DNA of 64,000 nt from contig NZ_JAUSUI010000005.1 in assembly GCF_030813495.1 (NCBI RefSeq), positions 62,001 through 126,000 on the forward strand, read 5' to 3'. Positions within the stretch are counted from its first letter, which is position 1; each line of letters opens with the position of its first letter. The stretch comes from Ancylobacter polymorphus (GTDB lineage: Bacteria > Pseudomonadota > Alphaproteobacteria > Rhizobiales > Xanthobacteraceae). Below, piece after piece: positions 23,059 to 33,275 of the stretch. The translations under genes were made by a program, and so were the position numbers. The notes beneath the pieces are model-generated. The model searched no databases, was not told where the DNA came from, and was given only the letters and a program-made list of their open reading frames with translations.

Positions 23059-24567
23059 TCACGATTCGTAGTGACGGGCCACCAGATCGTCGAGCAGGCG
23101 CACGCCCCAACCCGAGCCCCAGCTGCGGTTGAAGTCGGTCGCGGGCGAGGACATGGCCGTGCCGGCGATGTCGAGATGCGCCCAGGGCACGTCGCCGACA
23201 AAACGCTGGATGAACTGAGCGGCGGTGATCGAGCCGCCAAACCGCCCGCCCGTGTTCTTCATGTCGGCGAACTTCGAATCGATCAGCTTGTCGTACTCGG
23301 CGGAAAGCGGCAGGCGCCACACCTTCTCGCCCGTCGTCAGCCCCGAATCGGTGAGCCGTTCGGCCAGAGTGTCGTTGTTGGAGAACAGGCCCGCATGCTC
23401 AGTGCCGAGCGCGACGATGATGGCGCCGGTGAGCGTGGCGAGGTCCACCATGAATTGCGGCTTGAACCGCTCCTTGGCGTACCAGAGCACGTCGCCGAGC
23501 ACGAGCCGGCCTTCGGCATCGGTGTTGATGATCTCGATGGTCTGGCCCGACATGGAGGTGACGATGTCGCCCGGCCGCTGCGCCTTGCCATCCGGCATGT
23601 TCTCGACGAGGCCGATGAGACTGACCACATTGGCCTTGGCCTTGCGGCTGGCCAGCGCATGCATCAGCCCGACGACGCAGGCGGCCCCGGCCATGTCGCC
23701 CTTCATGTCCTCCATGCCGGCGGCCTGCTTGATGGAAATGCCGCCGGTGTCGAAGACCACGCCCTTGCCGACGAAGGCCACCGGCGCCTCATCCGCCTTG
23801 CCGCCGTTCCACCGCATCACCACGACGCGGCTCTCCTCGCCCGACCCCTGGCCGACGCCGAGCAGCGCGCCCATGCCGAGCTTCTTCAGGTCCTTCTCGC
23901 CCAGCACCTCGACATCCACGCCCACCTTGGCGAGGTCACCCGCCCGCTTGGCGAATTCGGTCGGGGTGAGCACATTGGCAGGCTCGTTCACGAGATCGCG
24001 GGCGATCACCACACCCTCGCCGATGCCCTCGCGCTTCTTCCAGGCGCGCTTCGCGGCGGAATCGTCCGCTATATAAAGCGTCACCTTCGGCTTCGCGGTC
24101 GCCTCATCGGGCTTCTTCTTCGTCTTGTAGCGGTCGAAGGCATAGGCGCGCAGGCGCAGGCCAAGCGCCAGTTCGGCCGCGGCCTCGCCCGGCACCTCGC
24201 CACCCGGCAGCGCCAGGATGACGCTCACATCCTTTGCCGCAGCCGGCAGGCGGCCCATGATGGCCCCGCCCAGCTTCAGCCAGTCGAACGCCTTGAGGTC
24301 GGCGGGCTTGCCAACGCCCATGACGAGAAGGCGCGAAGCGTCGAGACCCGCCGGCGCCAGAAGATCGATCCCCTTGCCGGATTTACCGGTGAAGCGCTCG
24401 GCCTGCATCGCGTTCGCCAGCTGGGCGGAAGCGGGAGCAAGCAGCGCTTCGACCGACGGCGCAAAGGCTGGGGCGTCCCCTTCCACTGGCTCGGCGGCGA
24501 GAACGACGACGTGTCCCTCCAGGCGGGCCGGGAGCTTGGCAAAACTGATCTTCACATGGTCGGGCAT
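23059..24567 (-). CDS. pepA: leucyl (cytosol) aminopeptidase
   Basis: 502 residues, family M17. A cytoplasmic hexameric metallo-aminopeptidase that removes N-terminal residues; in enterobacteria it also binds DNA in regulation and site-specific recombination. The signature [12 protein letters not shown] is intact, as are the metal/catalytic Lys and Asp region [28 protein letters not shown] lies about 5 bases before the ATG. It diverges from lptF across 200 bp, the same arrangement as in E. coli. Confidence 0.97.
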   Translation of the reverse strand: MPDHVKISFAKLPARLEGHVVVLAAEPVEGDAPAFAPSVEALLAPASAQLANAMQAERFTGKSGKGIDLLAPAGLDASRLLVMGVGKPADLKAFDWLKLGGAIMGRLPAAAKDVSVILALPGGEVPGEAAAELALGLRLRAYAFDRYKTKKKPDEATAKPKVTLYIADDSAAKRAWKKREGIGEGVVIARDLVNEPANVLTPTEFAKRAGDLAKVGVDVEVLGEKDLKKLGMGALLGVGQGSGEESRVVVMRWNGGKADEAPVAFVGKGVVFDTGGISIKQAAGMEDMKGDMAGAACVVGLMHALASRKAKANVVSLIGLVENMPDGKAQRPGDIVTSMSGQTIEIINTDAEGRLVLGDVLWYAKERFKPQFMVDLATLTGAIIVALGTEHAGLFSNNDTLAERLTDSGLTTGEKVWRLPLSAEYDKLIDSKFADMKNTGGRFGGSITAAQFIQRFVGDVPWAHLDIAGTAMSSPATDFNRSWGSGWGVRLLDDLVARHYES

Positions 24568-24767
24568 CGGGGCACCTTGAGTTGTCGCGGCTCGGTTCGT
24601 TTCTCTTTAGCCGAATGAGCGTCAGGGCACGAGCCTCAAACGGGCCGTGTGGGGGACGCGGCTCCGCCCGATTTGCGCCGAAACGCACGGGCAATTATGC
24701 ATCATGCACAAGCATGGCCACGCCGGGGCAGCGGGCAGTCGTCGACAGGGATCAGGATAGCCGCTGG

Positions 24768-25928
24768 ATGAACCGCCTGGATCGCTATGTGTTCCGATCG
24801 GCCGTGACCGCGTTTCTCGGGACGCTGCTCGTGCTGACCGCCATGATCTGGGTGACGCAGGCCCTGCGTGAACTCGACATCATGACGACGCAGGGCCAGA
24901 CGATCCTCGCCTTCATCCTCATCACGGCCCTCGCTCTCCCCGCTCTTATTCTCGGCCTCGCGCCGGCGGCTCTGTTCATGGCGGTGGCGCAGACGCTCTT
25001 CCGCATGAACAGCGATTCCGAGATCGTGGTGGCGAGCGCGGCCGGCATCTCGACCTGGCGTTTCCTGCGTCCGCTGGTGATTCTGGCGCTGCTGGTGGCG
25101 GCGGGGTGCGCCGCCCTGTCGATGGAACTCGTGCCGGCGGCGATGCGCCAGTTCCGCTACGAGATCACCCGCGTGCGCGCGGATGTGGTCGCCTTCATCG
25201 CTCAGCCCGGCCGTTTCACCACCCTGTCCCAAGGCATGGTGTTCCATGTGCGCGAGCGCAACGCCAATGGCGTGCTGGGTGGCATCTTCATCAATGACGC
25301 GCGCGATCCCAAGCAGGTGAACACCTATCTCGCCGAACGCGGACAGGTGATCGACTCGGCCGAAGGCACGTTCCTCGTGCTCGAAGACGGTGCCATTCAC
25401 CGGCGCACGCCCGGCAAGGCCGACAGCAATGTCGTCGAGTTCCAGCGCTATGCCTTCGATCTCTCCCCTTTCACCACGAGCGGCGAGACCACGGTCTATC
25501 GGGCGCCGGAGAGACCGTTCGCCGATCTCTGGAGCCCGGACCCCAAGGACATCGTCGTGCGGCTCGAAGGCACGGGCCGCTTCACCGAGGAATTGCACCG
25601 CAGGCTCTCGTTGCCGTTTTACGTGCTGGCCTTCTTCGCCATTGCCTGCGCCGCCCTTGCTGAACCGCGCACGACGCGCGAGGGACGCGGCCTCGCACTG
25701 GCGGGCACCGCGCCCTTCATCATCTTCCTGCAGGTGACGAGCTTCGGATTGATCAACCAGGTGCGCACCGAGCCGGCCCTGATTCCCGTCGTCTACCTCG
25801 TGCCCATCCTGTTCATCCTTGGAGCGATGGCCTCGCTGAGCGGCCGTTTCAAGCCGCGGATGCCGGAAGCGATTCGCATCCGGATCGACCGTCTTGCCCA
25901 GCGTGTCGCACGCGCTACCGTGAACTGA
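24768..25928 (+). CDS. lptF: LPS export ABC transporter permease LptF
   Basis: 386 residues. Inner-membrane permease that, with LptG and the LptB ATPase, extracts LPS and pushes it along the LptA bridge. Three N-terminal transmembrane helices (about 12-115), a periplasmic beta-jellyroll (about 130-270) and three C-terminal helices match the family. The start MNRLDRYVF is the usual LptF start; the frame is open upstream, but that sequence is not conserved-looking. First gene of the lptF-lptG-lptD-surA-like-pdxA-rsmA operon. Confidence 0.93.
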   Translation: MNRLDRYVFRSAVTAFLGTLLVLTAMIWVTQALRELDIMTTQGQTILAFILITALALPALILGLAPAALFMAVAQTLFRMNSDSEIVVASAAGISTWRFLRPLVILALLVAAGCAALSMELVPAAMRQFRYEITRVRADVVAFIAQPGRFTTLSQGMVFHVRERNANGVLGGIFINDARDPKQVNTYLAERGQVIDSAEGTFLVLEDGAIHRRTPGKADSNVVEFQRYAFDLSPFTTSGETTVYRAPERPFADLWSPDPKDIVVRLEGTGRFTEELHRRLSLPFYVLAFFAIACAALAEPRTTREGRGLALAGTAPFIIFLQVTSFGLINQVRTEPALIPVVYLVPILFILGAMASLSGRFKPRMPEAIRIRIDRLAQRVARATVN

Positions 25929-25976
25929 GCCGCCGATGCGTCATCGCCAAAACACCACCGGCAGCGGAGCGGCGGC

Positions 25977-27062
25977 ATGATCGGGCCCACGCTGGGATTC
26001 TATTTCGGTCGCCGGTTCATCTCGGCGGTGATGGGCATCTTCCTCGGCTGCGCCAGCCTGATCATGCTCATCGACCTGCTCGAACTCTCCCGCCGCGTGG
26101 GCGAGCGGGATGTCGATTTCGGCACGCTGCTGCTGCTGGTGTTCTACCGCATGCCGTTTTTCACGGAGCAGTTGCTGCCGTTCGCCGTGCTGTTCGGCGC
26201 CATCGGCACATTCCTCACGCTGTCGCGACGGCTGGAACTGGTCGTGGCCCGCGCGGCCGGCATATCGGCCTGGCAGTTCATTGCCCCGGCGGCACTGATC
26301 GCGGTGGCGCTCGGCACGTTTTCCACAACGGTCTACAATCCGATGTCCGCCGTCTTCAAGGAGCGCGCGAGCCGTTTGGAGGCGGAGATTTTCAACCGCC
26401 AGACCGGTCTCTTCTCGGCCGGTCGCAGCGGCTTCTGGCTGCGCCAGCAAAGCGTCGACGGGCAGGCGATCATCCAGGCGGCCGCGACCAGCGATGGCGG
26501 GCGCGAACTGACCAGCGTCAACGTCTTCCTGTTCGACGACAAGGACAAGCTGCTGGAGCGCATCGAGGCCCGTCGCGCTATCCTTGATCCCGGCGCCTGG
26601 CGGCTGGAAAATGCGCACGTATTAACTCCGGCAATAGGTTTGCAGGAGTACGACGTGTACATGCTGGCCACCAATCTCACCCCGAACCAGGTTCAGGAAT
26701 CGCTGCAGAGCGAGACCGTCCCTTTTTGGGATCTCCCAGCCGCCATCGACGCGGCAACGCGGGTGGGATTTGGCGCTGAACGCTACCGGCTGCAGTATCA
26801 GAGCCTCCTCGCCAGACCCGCGCTGTTGCTGGCGATGGTGCTCATTGCGGCTTCGGTCAGCCTGCGCGTGTTCCGGTTCGGCGGCATCGGCCAGACGATT
26901 CTCGGTGGCGTCGCCGCCGGCTTTCTGCTTTATGTTTTCACCAAGCTCGCCGAGGACCTCGGTGAGGCCGGGATTGTGCATCCCGTTATCGCAGCGTGGT
27001 TTCCAGCGGTCGTAGGGGCATTGATGGGTATTCTCATCCTGCTTCACCGGGAGGACGGATGA
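25977..27062 (+). CDS. lptG: LPS export ABC transporter permease LptG
   Basis: 361 residues, partner of LptF, with the same layout: membrane helices at about 10-115, a periplasmic domain at about 130-270 and C-terminal helices with RVFRFGGIGQTILGGV. GFYFGRRFISAVMG is the typical N-terminus. The stop overlaps the lptD start (ATGA), so translation is coupled. Confidence 0.94.
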   Translation: MIGPTLGFYFGRRFISAVMGIFLGCASLIMLIDLLELSRRVGERDVDFGTLLLLVFYRMPFFTEQLLPFAVLFGAIGTFLTLSRRLELVVARAAGISAWQFIAPAALIAVALGTFSTTVYNPMSAVFKERASRLEAEIFNRQTGLFSAGRSGFWLRQQSVDGQAIIQAAATSDGGRELTSVNVFLFDDKDKLLERIEARRAILDPGAWRLENAHVLTPAIGLQEYDVYMLATNLTPNQVQESLQSETVPFWDLPAAIDAATRVGFGAERYRLQYQSLLARPALLLAMVLIAASVSLRVFRFGGIGQTILGGVAAGFLLYVFTKLAEDLGEAGIVHPVIAAWFPAVVGALMGILILLHREDG

Positions 27063-29581
27063 AGGTCGGCACCGTGCCAGCCGGCCAGGCAGATTCGGCG
27101 ATCCCGCGACTGAAACGTCGCCTGCGTCAGTCTGCCTGCGCGTTTGTGTTCAGCTCCGTTTCGTTGGTCGCCCTCGGCCCGACGTCGCCTGCGCTTGCCC
27201 AGATGACGGCTGCCCAGCCCACAGCGGCTCAAACCTCGCCCCAGCCGTCCGCCGCCCAGCCGGCCGGCCTTGCGGGCGGCCTGGTCACGCGCCAGACCGA
27301 TCCCAACGCCAAGATGCTGGTGACGGCCGACCAGCTCGTCTACGACAACACCCGCAACGAGGTGATCGCTGACGGCAACGTCCAGATTTATTACGATGGC
27401 GCCGTGCTGGAGGCGCGACGCGTCGTGTATGACCGCAACGCGAACCGACTGCGTGCGGAAGGCGGCGTCCGCCTGAAGGACAAGGACGGCACGGTCATTG
27501 CCGCCGACAATCTCGACCTGTCACAGGACTTCAGCAACGGGTTCGTCAATTCCCTGCGCATTGATTCGCCGCAGGACATGCATTTCGTGGCCTCCCGCGC
27601 TGACCGCGAGAATGGCGACACCACGATCCTGACGAGCGGCGCCTACACGCCGTGCGAACCCTGTAAGGAGAACCCGCAAAAGCCGCCCATGTGGCAGGTG
27701 AAGGCGGCGAAGATCATCCATAAGGAAAAAGAGCAGACGATCTATTTCGAGGACGCCCGGCTTGAATTCCTGGGCATCCCGATCGCGTGGGCTCCCTATC
27801 TCGAAGCACCTGATCCGACGGTGAAGCGCAAGTCAGGCTTCCTGATCCCGCAGTTCGTGAACACGTCCGAGATCGGCTTCGGCGCCACCATTCCGTATTT
27901 CTGGAACATCGCGCCCAATATGGACGTGACGTTCTCGCCGCTCATCGTCTCCAAGCAGGGCGTGCTGCTCGACGCCGAGTTCCGGCACCGGCTGGAGACC
28001 GGCACCTACAGCATCCGCGCCGCCGGCATCGACCAGATGGACAGGGACGCGTTCAGTGGTCAGCCCGGCGATCGCGACCAGCGCGGTGTGCTCGAGACGC
28101 ATGGCCGCTTCAATATCAACGAGAATTGGTACTGGGGCTGGGACGGCTGGCTGATGTCAGACCAGACCTTCCTCCAGGACTACAATCTCATCAGCACGAC
28201 GACGCGCGAGGTCACCTCGCAGATCTACCTCGTCGGCCAGGGCGACCGGTCCTATTTCGACCTTCGGGCGATGTATTTCACCGGCCTCACTTCCTATGAC
28301 GTCGAGGCCCAGCAACCCGTCATCCACCCGGTGCTGGACTACAGCAAGACGCTGGGCAATTCCGTGTTCGGCGGCCAGCTCAGCTATGACGTGAACTTCA
28401 CGAGCCTGACGCGCGACGAGATCGACCTGCGCGCGACCTCCGCTGCCTATGCGCCGCTCGTGCCCGAGCTTTATGACGGGCCGACCAACCAGTGCGACCT
28501 CACCCGTGTTGCTGCCGCCGACGCAAACGTTCGTGATGCGTGCCTGATGCGCGGCATGGTCGGCAGCTACAGCCGCCTGTCCGGCGTGGTCGACTGGCGC
28601 CGTACCTTCATCGACCAGGCCGGCCAGACCTGGACGCCGTTCTTCAACATGCAGCTCGACGTCGCCTCGGTGCAGGCCCAGACGGAAGACGAGCCCTGGC
28701 TCGGCACCGGTGGCGACACGCAGCTGGTGCGTGCCATGCCCGCGGTCGGTCTTGAATACCGCTACCCATTCATCGCGGTGCAGAGCTGGGGCACGCAGAC
28801 CATCGAGCCGATCGCTCAGGTCATCGTCCGCCCGGACGAAACCCATATCGGCCAGTTGCCGAACGAAGACGCCCAGAGCCTGATCTTCGACGACACCAAC
28901 CTGTTCGAGATCAACAAATATTCCGGCTATGACCGCGTCGAAGGCGGCGGCCGCGCCAATATCGGCATCCAGTACACCGCCAATTTCAACGATGGCGGCC
29001 AGATCAATGCACTGTTCGGCCAGTCCTACCAGCTGTTCGGCACGAACTCCTACGCCAATTACGATATGGCCAACACGGGTGCCGAATCCGGCCTTGAGGA
29101 TGACGCCTCCGACTATGTGGCGCGGCTCTATTACCAGCCGACGGATAGTTTCTCGCTCGTCAACCGGTTCCGTTTCAACAATACTGACTGGTCGGTCGAA
29201 CGTTACGAAGTCGAAGGTCGGGCCGTCGTCAACAAGAAACTGACGGTTTCCGCCCTTTACGGCCTCTACACCGCCCAGCCGCTGCTCGGTTACTACGAGG
29301 AGCGCGAGGGCATCGTCGGTACTGGCACGTTGAAGCTGGACGATAACTGGAGCCTGCAAGCGGCCGCCCGCTACAATCTCAACCTCGACGAGATCGACTT
29401 CACCCTGTTCGGCATCTCCTATATCGATGAGTGCTTCGGCATCGCGCTGAGCTATCGTTCGGACTACACCGAGAGCGGAAACCGGCAGCGCGTGGACACG
29501 GTGCTTCTCACTTTCACGTTGAAAACGCTGGGTGAAGCGGGCTTCTCGACCAATGTCGGTTCGAACAGCAGCAGCAATTGA
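27059..29581 (+). CDS. lptD: LPS-assembly protein LptD
   Basis: 840 residues. Outer-membrane barrel that inserts LPS in the outer leaflet together with LptE. A long N-terminal leader with a hydrophobic core ends after ALA at about residue 47; a Gln/Pro/Ala-rich linker, an OstA/LptA-like periplasmic jellyroll (about 90-190, LVYDNTRNEVIADGNVQIYY) and the barrel follow. Cysteines CEPC near residue 200 and two more around 480-500 could form the long-range disulfides needed for LptD maturation. The start overlaps the lptG stop. The signal sequence is longer than usual. Confidence 0.95.
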   Translation: MKVGTVPAGQADSAIPRLKRRLRQSACAFVFSSVSLVALGPTSPALAQMTAAQPTAAQTSPQPSAAQPAGLAGGLVTRQTDPNAKMLVTADQLVYDNTRNEVIADGNVQIYYDGAVLEARRVVYDRNANRLRAEGGVRLKDKDGTVIAADNLDLSQDFSNGFVNSLRIDSPQDMHFVASRADRENGDTTILTSGAYTPCEPCKENPQKPPMWQVKAAKIIHKEKEQTIYFEDARLEFLGIPIAWAPYLEAPDPTVKRKSGFLIPQFVNTSEIGFGATIPYFWNIAPNMDVTFSPLIVSKQGVLLDAEFRHRLETGTYSIRAAGIDQMDRDAFSGQPGDRDQRGVLETHGRFNINENWYWGWDGWLMSDQTFLQDYNLISTTTREVTSQIYLVGQGDRSYFDLRAMYFTGLTSYDVEAQQPVIHPVLDYSKTLGNSVFGGQLSYDVNFTSLTRDEIDLRATSAAYAPLVPELYDGPTNQCDLTRVAAADANVRDACLMRGMVGSYSRLSGVVDWRRTFIDQAGQTWTPFFNMQLDVASVQAQTEDEPWLGTGGDTQLVRAMPAVGLEYRYPFIAVQSWGTQTIEPIAQVIVRPDETHIGQLPNEDAQSLIFDDTNLFEINKYSGYDRVEGGGRANIGIQYTANFNDGGQINALFGQSYQLFGTNSYANYDMANTGAESGLEDDASDYVARLYYQPTDSFSLVNRFRFNNTDWSVERYEVEGRAVVNKKLTVSALYGLYTAQPLLGYYEEREGIVGTGTLKLDDNWSLQAAARYNLNLDEIDFTLFGISYIDECFGIALSYRSDYTESGNRQRVDTVLLTFTLKTLGEAGFSTNVGSNSSSN

Positions 29582-29682
29582 ACGGCGGGGTCGCATTGAC
29601 GCCACATCCGCCGACAAGAACAGCGGGTGAGCGTTCGGTGGAATGTGCCGGGCGCCAATGTGATTGTCAGGATGGAGAGAAG

Positions 29683-30663
29683 ATGCGGGCAGGGTCTTTG
29701 ATACGGGATGGCTGGCATGCCAGTCGTCATCAGGTCGTGGGCCCGTTCGTTCGCGCGCTCCTCTTCGGCTGCGCACTCGTCGCTTGCTCGCCGCTCCTGC
29801 CGGCCCCCGCCCAGGCCCAGCAGATACTGGTGCTCGTGCAGGGCCAGCCCATCACCAGCTTCGATGTCGCCCAGCGCATCAAACTGGCCCAGCTCACCGA
29901 GCGACAGACGCTGACGCAGAAGCAGGCGCTTGAGGACCTGATCGACGAGCGCCTCAAGATCGTCACCGCCGAGCGCTTCGGCGTCACGGCAGACAAGGAC
30001 GAAGTCGACAAGATGTTCGCCCGAATGGGCAGCCGGAGCGGGCGTACGCCCGAGCAGCTGACCCAGGCCCTGGCGCAGTCTGGCCTCGACGCCGGCATGC
30101 TCAAGACCAAGATGCGCGCCGACTATGTCTGGAACAACTATGTGCGCGGCCGCTTCTCGTCGGTCGCCACCATCCGGGATTCGGACGTCTTCGCAGCGCT
30201 TCAGTCGAAGGGTGAGGACCTCACCCGCGCCCAGCGTACAACGGAATACACCGTGCGCCAGATCGTGCTCGTGGTCGGGCGCACCGCCAACCCCGGCGAG
30301 CGTTCTCAGCGCATGGCGGAAGCCAATACCCTGCGCAAGCAGTTCACCGATTGCGAGGCCGGCATCCAGACGGCGCGCGGCATGCGCGAGACCGTCGTTC
30401 GGGATCCCGTCATCCGCACCTCGGCCGATATGAGCGCGCCGGTGCGCAAGGTCATGGACGAGACGCCGGTCGGCCAGTTGACCGCCCCGGAAGTCACACG
30501 CGCCGGCATCGAGATGATCGCCATCTGCAACCGCCGCGAAGTGGTCGGGGAAAGCGCCCAGAAGCGCGAGGTTCGCGCCGAACTGGAAAACAAGCAGTTC
30601 GAAGCGGTGTCGCGCAAGCTCCTCGACGATGCGCGCAAATCCGCCATGATCCAGTACCGCTGA
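29683..30663 (+). CDS. SurA-like periplasmic chaperone
   Basis: 326 residues. After a signal sequence (about 20-46, cleavage near PAQAQ; an LVAC lipobox-like motif at C35 is an alternative) comes a SurA N-terminal chaperone domain (QILVLVQGQPITSFDVAQRI onward). The C-terminal region shows only a degenerate parvulin-like fold (EYTVRQIVLVV, later VGQLTAPEV and GIEMIAICNRR), so it may be a chaperone with little prolyl isomerase activity. Its position between lptD and pdxA is the conserved surA position, and LptD is a main SurA client. GGAGAG precedes the ATG. Confidence 0.88.
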   Translation: MRAGSLIRDGWHASRHQVVGPFVRALLFGCALVACSPLLPAPAQAQQILVLVQGQPITSFDVAQRIKLAQLTERQTLTQKQALEDLIDERLKIVTAERFGVTADKDEVDKMFARMGSRSGRTPEQLTQALAQSGLDAGMLKTKMRADYVWNNYVRGRFSSVATIRDSDVFAALQSKGEDLTRAQRTTEYTVRQIVLVVGRTANPGERSQRMAEANTLRKQFTDCEAGIQTARGMRETVVRDPVIRTSADMSAPVRKVMDETPVGQLTAPEVTRAGIEMIAICNRREVVGESAQKREVRAELENKQFEAVSRKLLDDARKSAMIQYR

Positions 30664-30670
30664 GCGGCGC

Positions 30671-31687
30671 ATGGCACCCCCGCCCGCTCTGGCGCTCACT
30701 TTGGGCGAGCCGGCCGGCATTGGCCCCGACATTACCCTCGCGGCCTGGCTGACGCGCCAACAACGCAGCCTGCCGGCCTTTTTCGCCATCGGCGATGCGG
30801 CGGTGCTTCGCCGACGGGCGGCTGCGCTCGGCCTCGACGTGCCGGTGCGCGCATGCGCGCCGGAAGAGGCCGCCGCTGTCTTTGCCTCGGCGCTTCCGGT
30901 CGTGAGCGCGGGGCCGGCAGTCACCGCCGCGCCGGGCCATCCGGATGAGACCAGCGCGCCGTCTGCCCGCGCGGCGATTGATGACGCCGTGGCCCTGGTG
31001 AAGGCCGGACGTGCAACGGCGGTGGTGACCAATCCAATCTCGAAAGCGGTGCTCTACGCCGACGGCTTCGCCTTTCCCGGCCACACCGAATATCTCGCTC
31101 ATCTCGCCGGCACGCCCGCCCCGCGCCCGGTCATGATGATCTGGTCGCCGGAACTCGCCGTCATCCCCGCCACGATCCACGTGCCGCTCGCCGATGTGCC
31201 GCGCCTGCTGACGCGCGAGTTGATCATCGAGACCGCCCGCATCACCGCCCATGATCTCCGGCATCGCTTCGGCATCGAAGCGCCACGCCTCGCCATTTGC
31301 GGGCTCAACCCGCATGCGGGCGAAGAGGGCACGCTGGGGCGCGAGGATGAGGAGGTCACCCGTCCGGCTGTCGAAGCGTTGCGGCAGGAGGGAATCGATG
31401 CACGCGGACCGCTTCCGGCAGACACGCTGTTCCATGCGGCCGCCCGCGCCACCTATGACGCCGCCATTGGCGCCTATCACGACCAGGTGCTGGCGCCGGC
31501 CAAGGCGCTGGCCTTCGATCGCGCGGTCAACGTGACCCTGGGCCTGCCCTTCGTTCGCACCTCGCCCGACCATGGTACAGCCTTCGCTCTTGCCGGGACG
31601 GGTCGCGCCGACCCGTCCAGCCTGATCGAGGCCCTGCGTCTGGCTCATCGGCTCAGCGCGCGCGACGCGGCTCGGTCAGGGCGGTAA
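30671..31687 (+). CDS. pdxA: 4-hydroxythreonine-4-phosphate dehydrogenase
   Basis: 338 residues. NAD-dependent oxidative decarboxylation of 4-hydroxythreonine 4-phosphate in the DXP-dependent pyridoxal phosphate pathway. Family blocks LTLGEPAGIGPDITL, TNPISKAVLYADGFAFPGHTEYLA, CGLNPHAGEEGTLGREDEE and YHDQVLAPAKALAFDRAVN are all present, including the histidines that bind the divalent metal. It begins 7 bp after the SurA-like gene. Confidence 0.97.
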   Translation: MAPPPALALTLGEPAGIGPDITLAAWLTRQQRSLPAFFAIGDAAVLRRRAAALGLDVPVRACAPEEAAAVFASALPVVSAGPAVTAAPGHPDETSAPSARAAIDDAVALVKAGRATAVVTNPISKAVLYADGFAFPGHTEYLAHLAGTPAPRPVMMIWSPELAVIPATIHVPLADVPRLLTRELIIETARITAHDLRHRFGIEAPRLAICGLNPHAGEEGTLGREDEEVTRPAVEALRQEGIDARGPLPADTLFHAAARATYDAAIGAYHDQVLAPAKALAFDRAVNVTLGLPFVRTSPDHGTAFALAGTGRADPSSLIEALRLAHRLSARDAARSGR

Positions 31688-31696
31688 GGCCTCACG

Positions 31697-32557
31697 ATGA
31701 GCATCGACAACCTTCCGCCACTGCGCGACGTCATCCGGGAGCACGGGCTCTCGGCGCTGAAGTCGCTCGGGCAGAACTTTCTGCTCGATCTCAATCTCAC
31801 CTCGAAGATTGCCCGCACCGCCGGCCGCCTTGAGGATCTCACCGTGATCGAGGTCGGCCCCGGTCCGGGCGGCCTGACCCGGGCGATCCTGGCATTGGGC
31901 GCGCGGCGCGTGATCGCCATCGAGCGCGACGCACGCTGCGTGGCGGCACTGGGCGCGGTCGCCGCACACTATCCCGGCCGGCTGGAAGTGACTGAGGGCG
32001 ACGCGCTGGAGACCGACTATCGCGCCCTCCTCACCCAGGGGGAACGCGCCGTCGTCATCGCCAACCTGCCCTATAATGTTGGCACGCCGCTGCTCGTCGG
32101 CTGGCTGTCGGCCGACCCCTGGCCGCCTTGGTATGAGAGCCTGACGCTGATGTTCCAGCGCGAGGTCGCCGAGCGCATCGTTGCCTCGCCAGGCGACGAT
32201 CATTATGGCCGCCTCGCCGTGCTTACCGGTTGGCGGGCACAGGCGCATATCGCCTTCGACGTGCCGCCTTCGGCCTTCGTACCGCCGCCGAAGGTCACCT
32301 CCTCCGTGGTTCATATCGTGCCGCGCCAGGCCCCCCTGCCCTGTTCGCTGAACGCGCTGGAACGCGTCACCGAGGCCGGTTTCGGCCAGCGCCGGAAGAT
32401 GCTGCGGCAGAGCCTCAAGAGCCTGGGCGTCGACACGGGCGCTCTACTGGAGGCCGCCGGCATCGCCCCGACGGAACGCGCCGAGCGGGTGACGGTTGAT
32501 GGTTTCGTCGCCCTGGCCAATGCCTGGGTGGCGATGCGGCAAGCTGGAAGGGAGTGA
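31697..32557 (+). CDS. rsmA: 16S rRNA (A1518/A1519) dimethyltransferase
   Basis: 286 residues. Dimethylates two adjacent adenines in the 3' hairpin of 16S rRNA late in 30S assembly; its loss gives kasugamycin resistance. SAM-binding motif [16 protein letters not shown], start block [18 protein letters not shown] and catalytic motif [13 protein letters not shown] are intact. Last gene of the operon, converging on gmk with a 26-bp gap. The pdxA-rsmA pair is conserved widely. Confidence 0.97.
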   Translation: MSIDNLPPLRDVIREHGLSALKSLGQNFLLDLNLTSKIARTAGRLEDLTVIEVGPGPGGLTRAILALGARRVIAIERDARCVAALGAVAAHYPGRLEVTEGDALETDYRALLTQGERAVVIANLPYNVGTPLLVGWLSADPWPPWYESLTLMFQREVAERIVASPGDDHYGRLAVLTGWRAQAHIAFDVPPSAFVPPPKVTSSVVHIVPRQAPLPCSLNALERVTEAGFGQRRKMLRQSLKSLGVDTGALLEAAGIAPTERAERVTVDGFVALANAWVAMRQAGRE

Positions 32558-32583
32558 GCGCGGCGGCCCGCGCTCCTTCGCCG

Positions 32584-33267
32584 CTATTCCACGAGTTCGG
32601 CCAGCTCGCGGTCCAGCCGTTCGATCACCGGCTCAAGGCCCGGCTGACGTTCGCGCCGCAGACGCTCGGCGAGCAGGATGTTGCGGAGATTGGCGAAGGT
32701 CGAATTCAGATCGGCATTGACCAGCACATAATTGTAATCGCGCCAATGCGCGATCTCGGTACGTGCGTTGCAAAGCCGCTTCTCGATCACGCCGGAGGCA
32801 TCCTCGGCGCGCCGCTCAAGCCGGGTCTTCAGCTCGGCCGCCGAGGGAGGCAGGATGAACACGCCGACAATGTCCTGGCGCATCTTCTCATAGAGCTGTT
32901 CGGCCCCCTGATAGTCGATGTCGAACAGCACGTCCCGCCCGGCGGACAGCGCGGCTTCCACCGGTTCGCGCGGCGTGCCGTAGAAATTGCCGTGCACCTC
33001 CGCCCATTCCAAGAGGTCACCGGCGTCGCGCAGCCGCTCGAAGCGCTCGCGGGTGAGGAAGTGGTAATGCACCCCCTCGACCTCGCTCGGCCGCCGCCCC
33101 CGCGTCGTCACCGATACGGAGAGGTAGATGTCGGGATTCTGCTCCAGAAGCAGGCGGGCCAGCGTCGACTTTCCAGCCCCGGAGGGGGAGGAAAGGATCA
33201 GCATCAGCCCCCGCCGCCCGCCAATGGCGGCGCCTGGGGTCGCGGCATTTTCGTTGGTGTCGCTCAC
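32584..33267 (-). CDS. gmk: guanylate kinase
   Basis: About 227 residues. Phosphorylates GMP to GDP. P-loop [14 protein letters not shown]-binding region and [13 protein letters not shown] are all present. The start is probably the GTG at 33267, preceded by GAGGGA; the GTG at 33279, which overlaps the yicC stop, has no ribosome-binding site. Last gene of the leftward fatty-acid/cell-wall cluster, downstream of yicC as in many Proteobacteria. Confidence 0.95.
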   Translation of the reverse strand: MSDTNENAATPGAAIGGRRGLMLILSSPSGAGKSTLARLLLEQNPDIYLSVSVTTRGRRPSEVEGVHYHFLTRERFERLRDAGDLLEWAEVHGNFYGTPREPVEAALSAGRDVLFDIDYQGAEQLYEKMRQDIVGVFILPPSAAELKTRLERRAEDASGVIEKRLCNARTEIAHWRDYNYVLVNADLNSTFANLRNILLAERLRRERQPGLEPVIERLDRELAELVE

Positions 33268-33275
33268 CCTGTCCC

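Noticed and set aside
23071-24618. Open frame antisense to pepA, similar ones under lptD, prfC and der
   Set aside because: Shadows of well-identified genes with Arg/His-rich composition.
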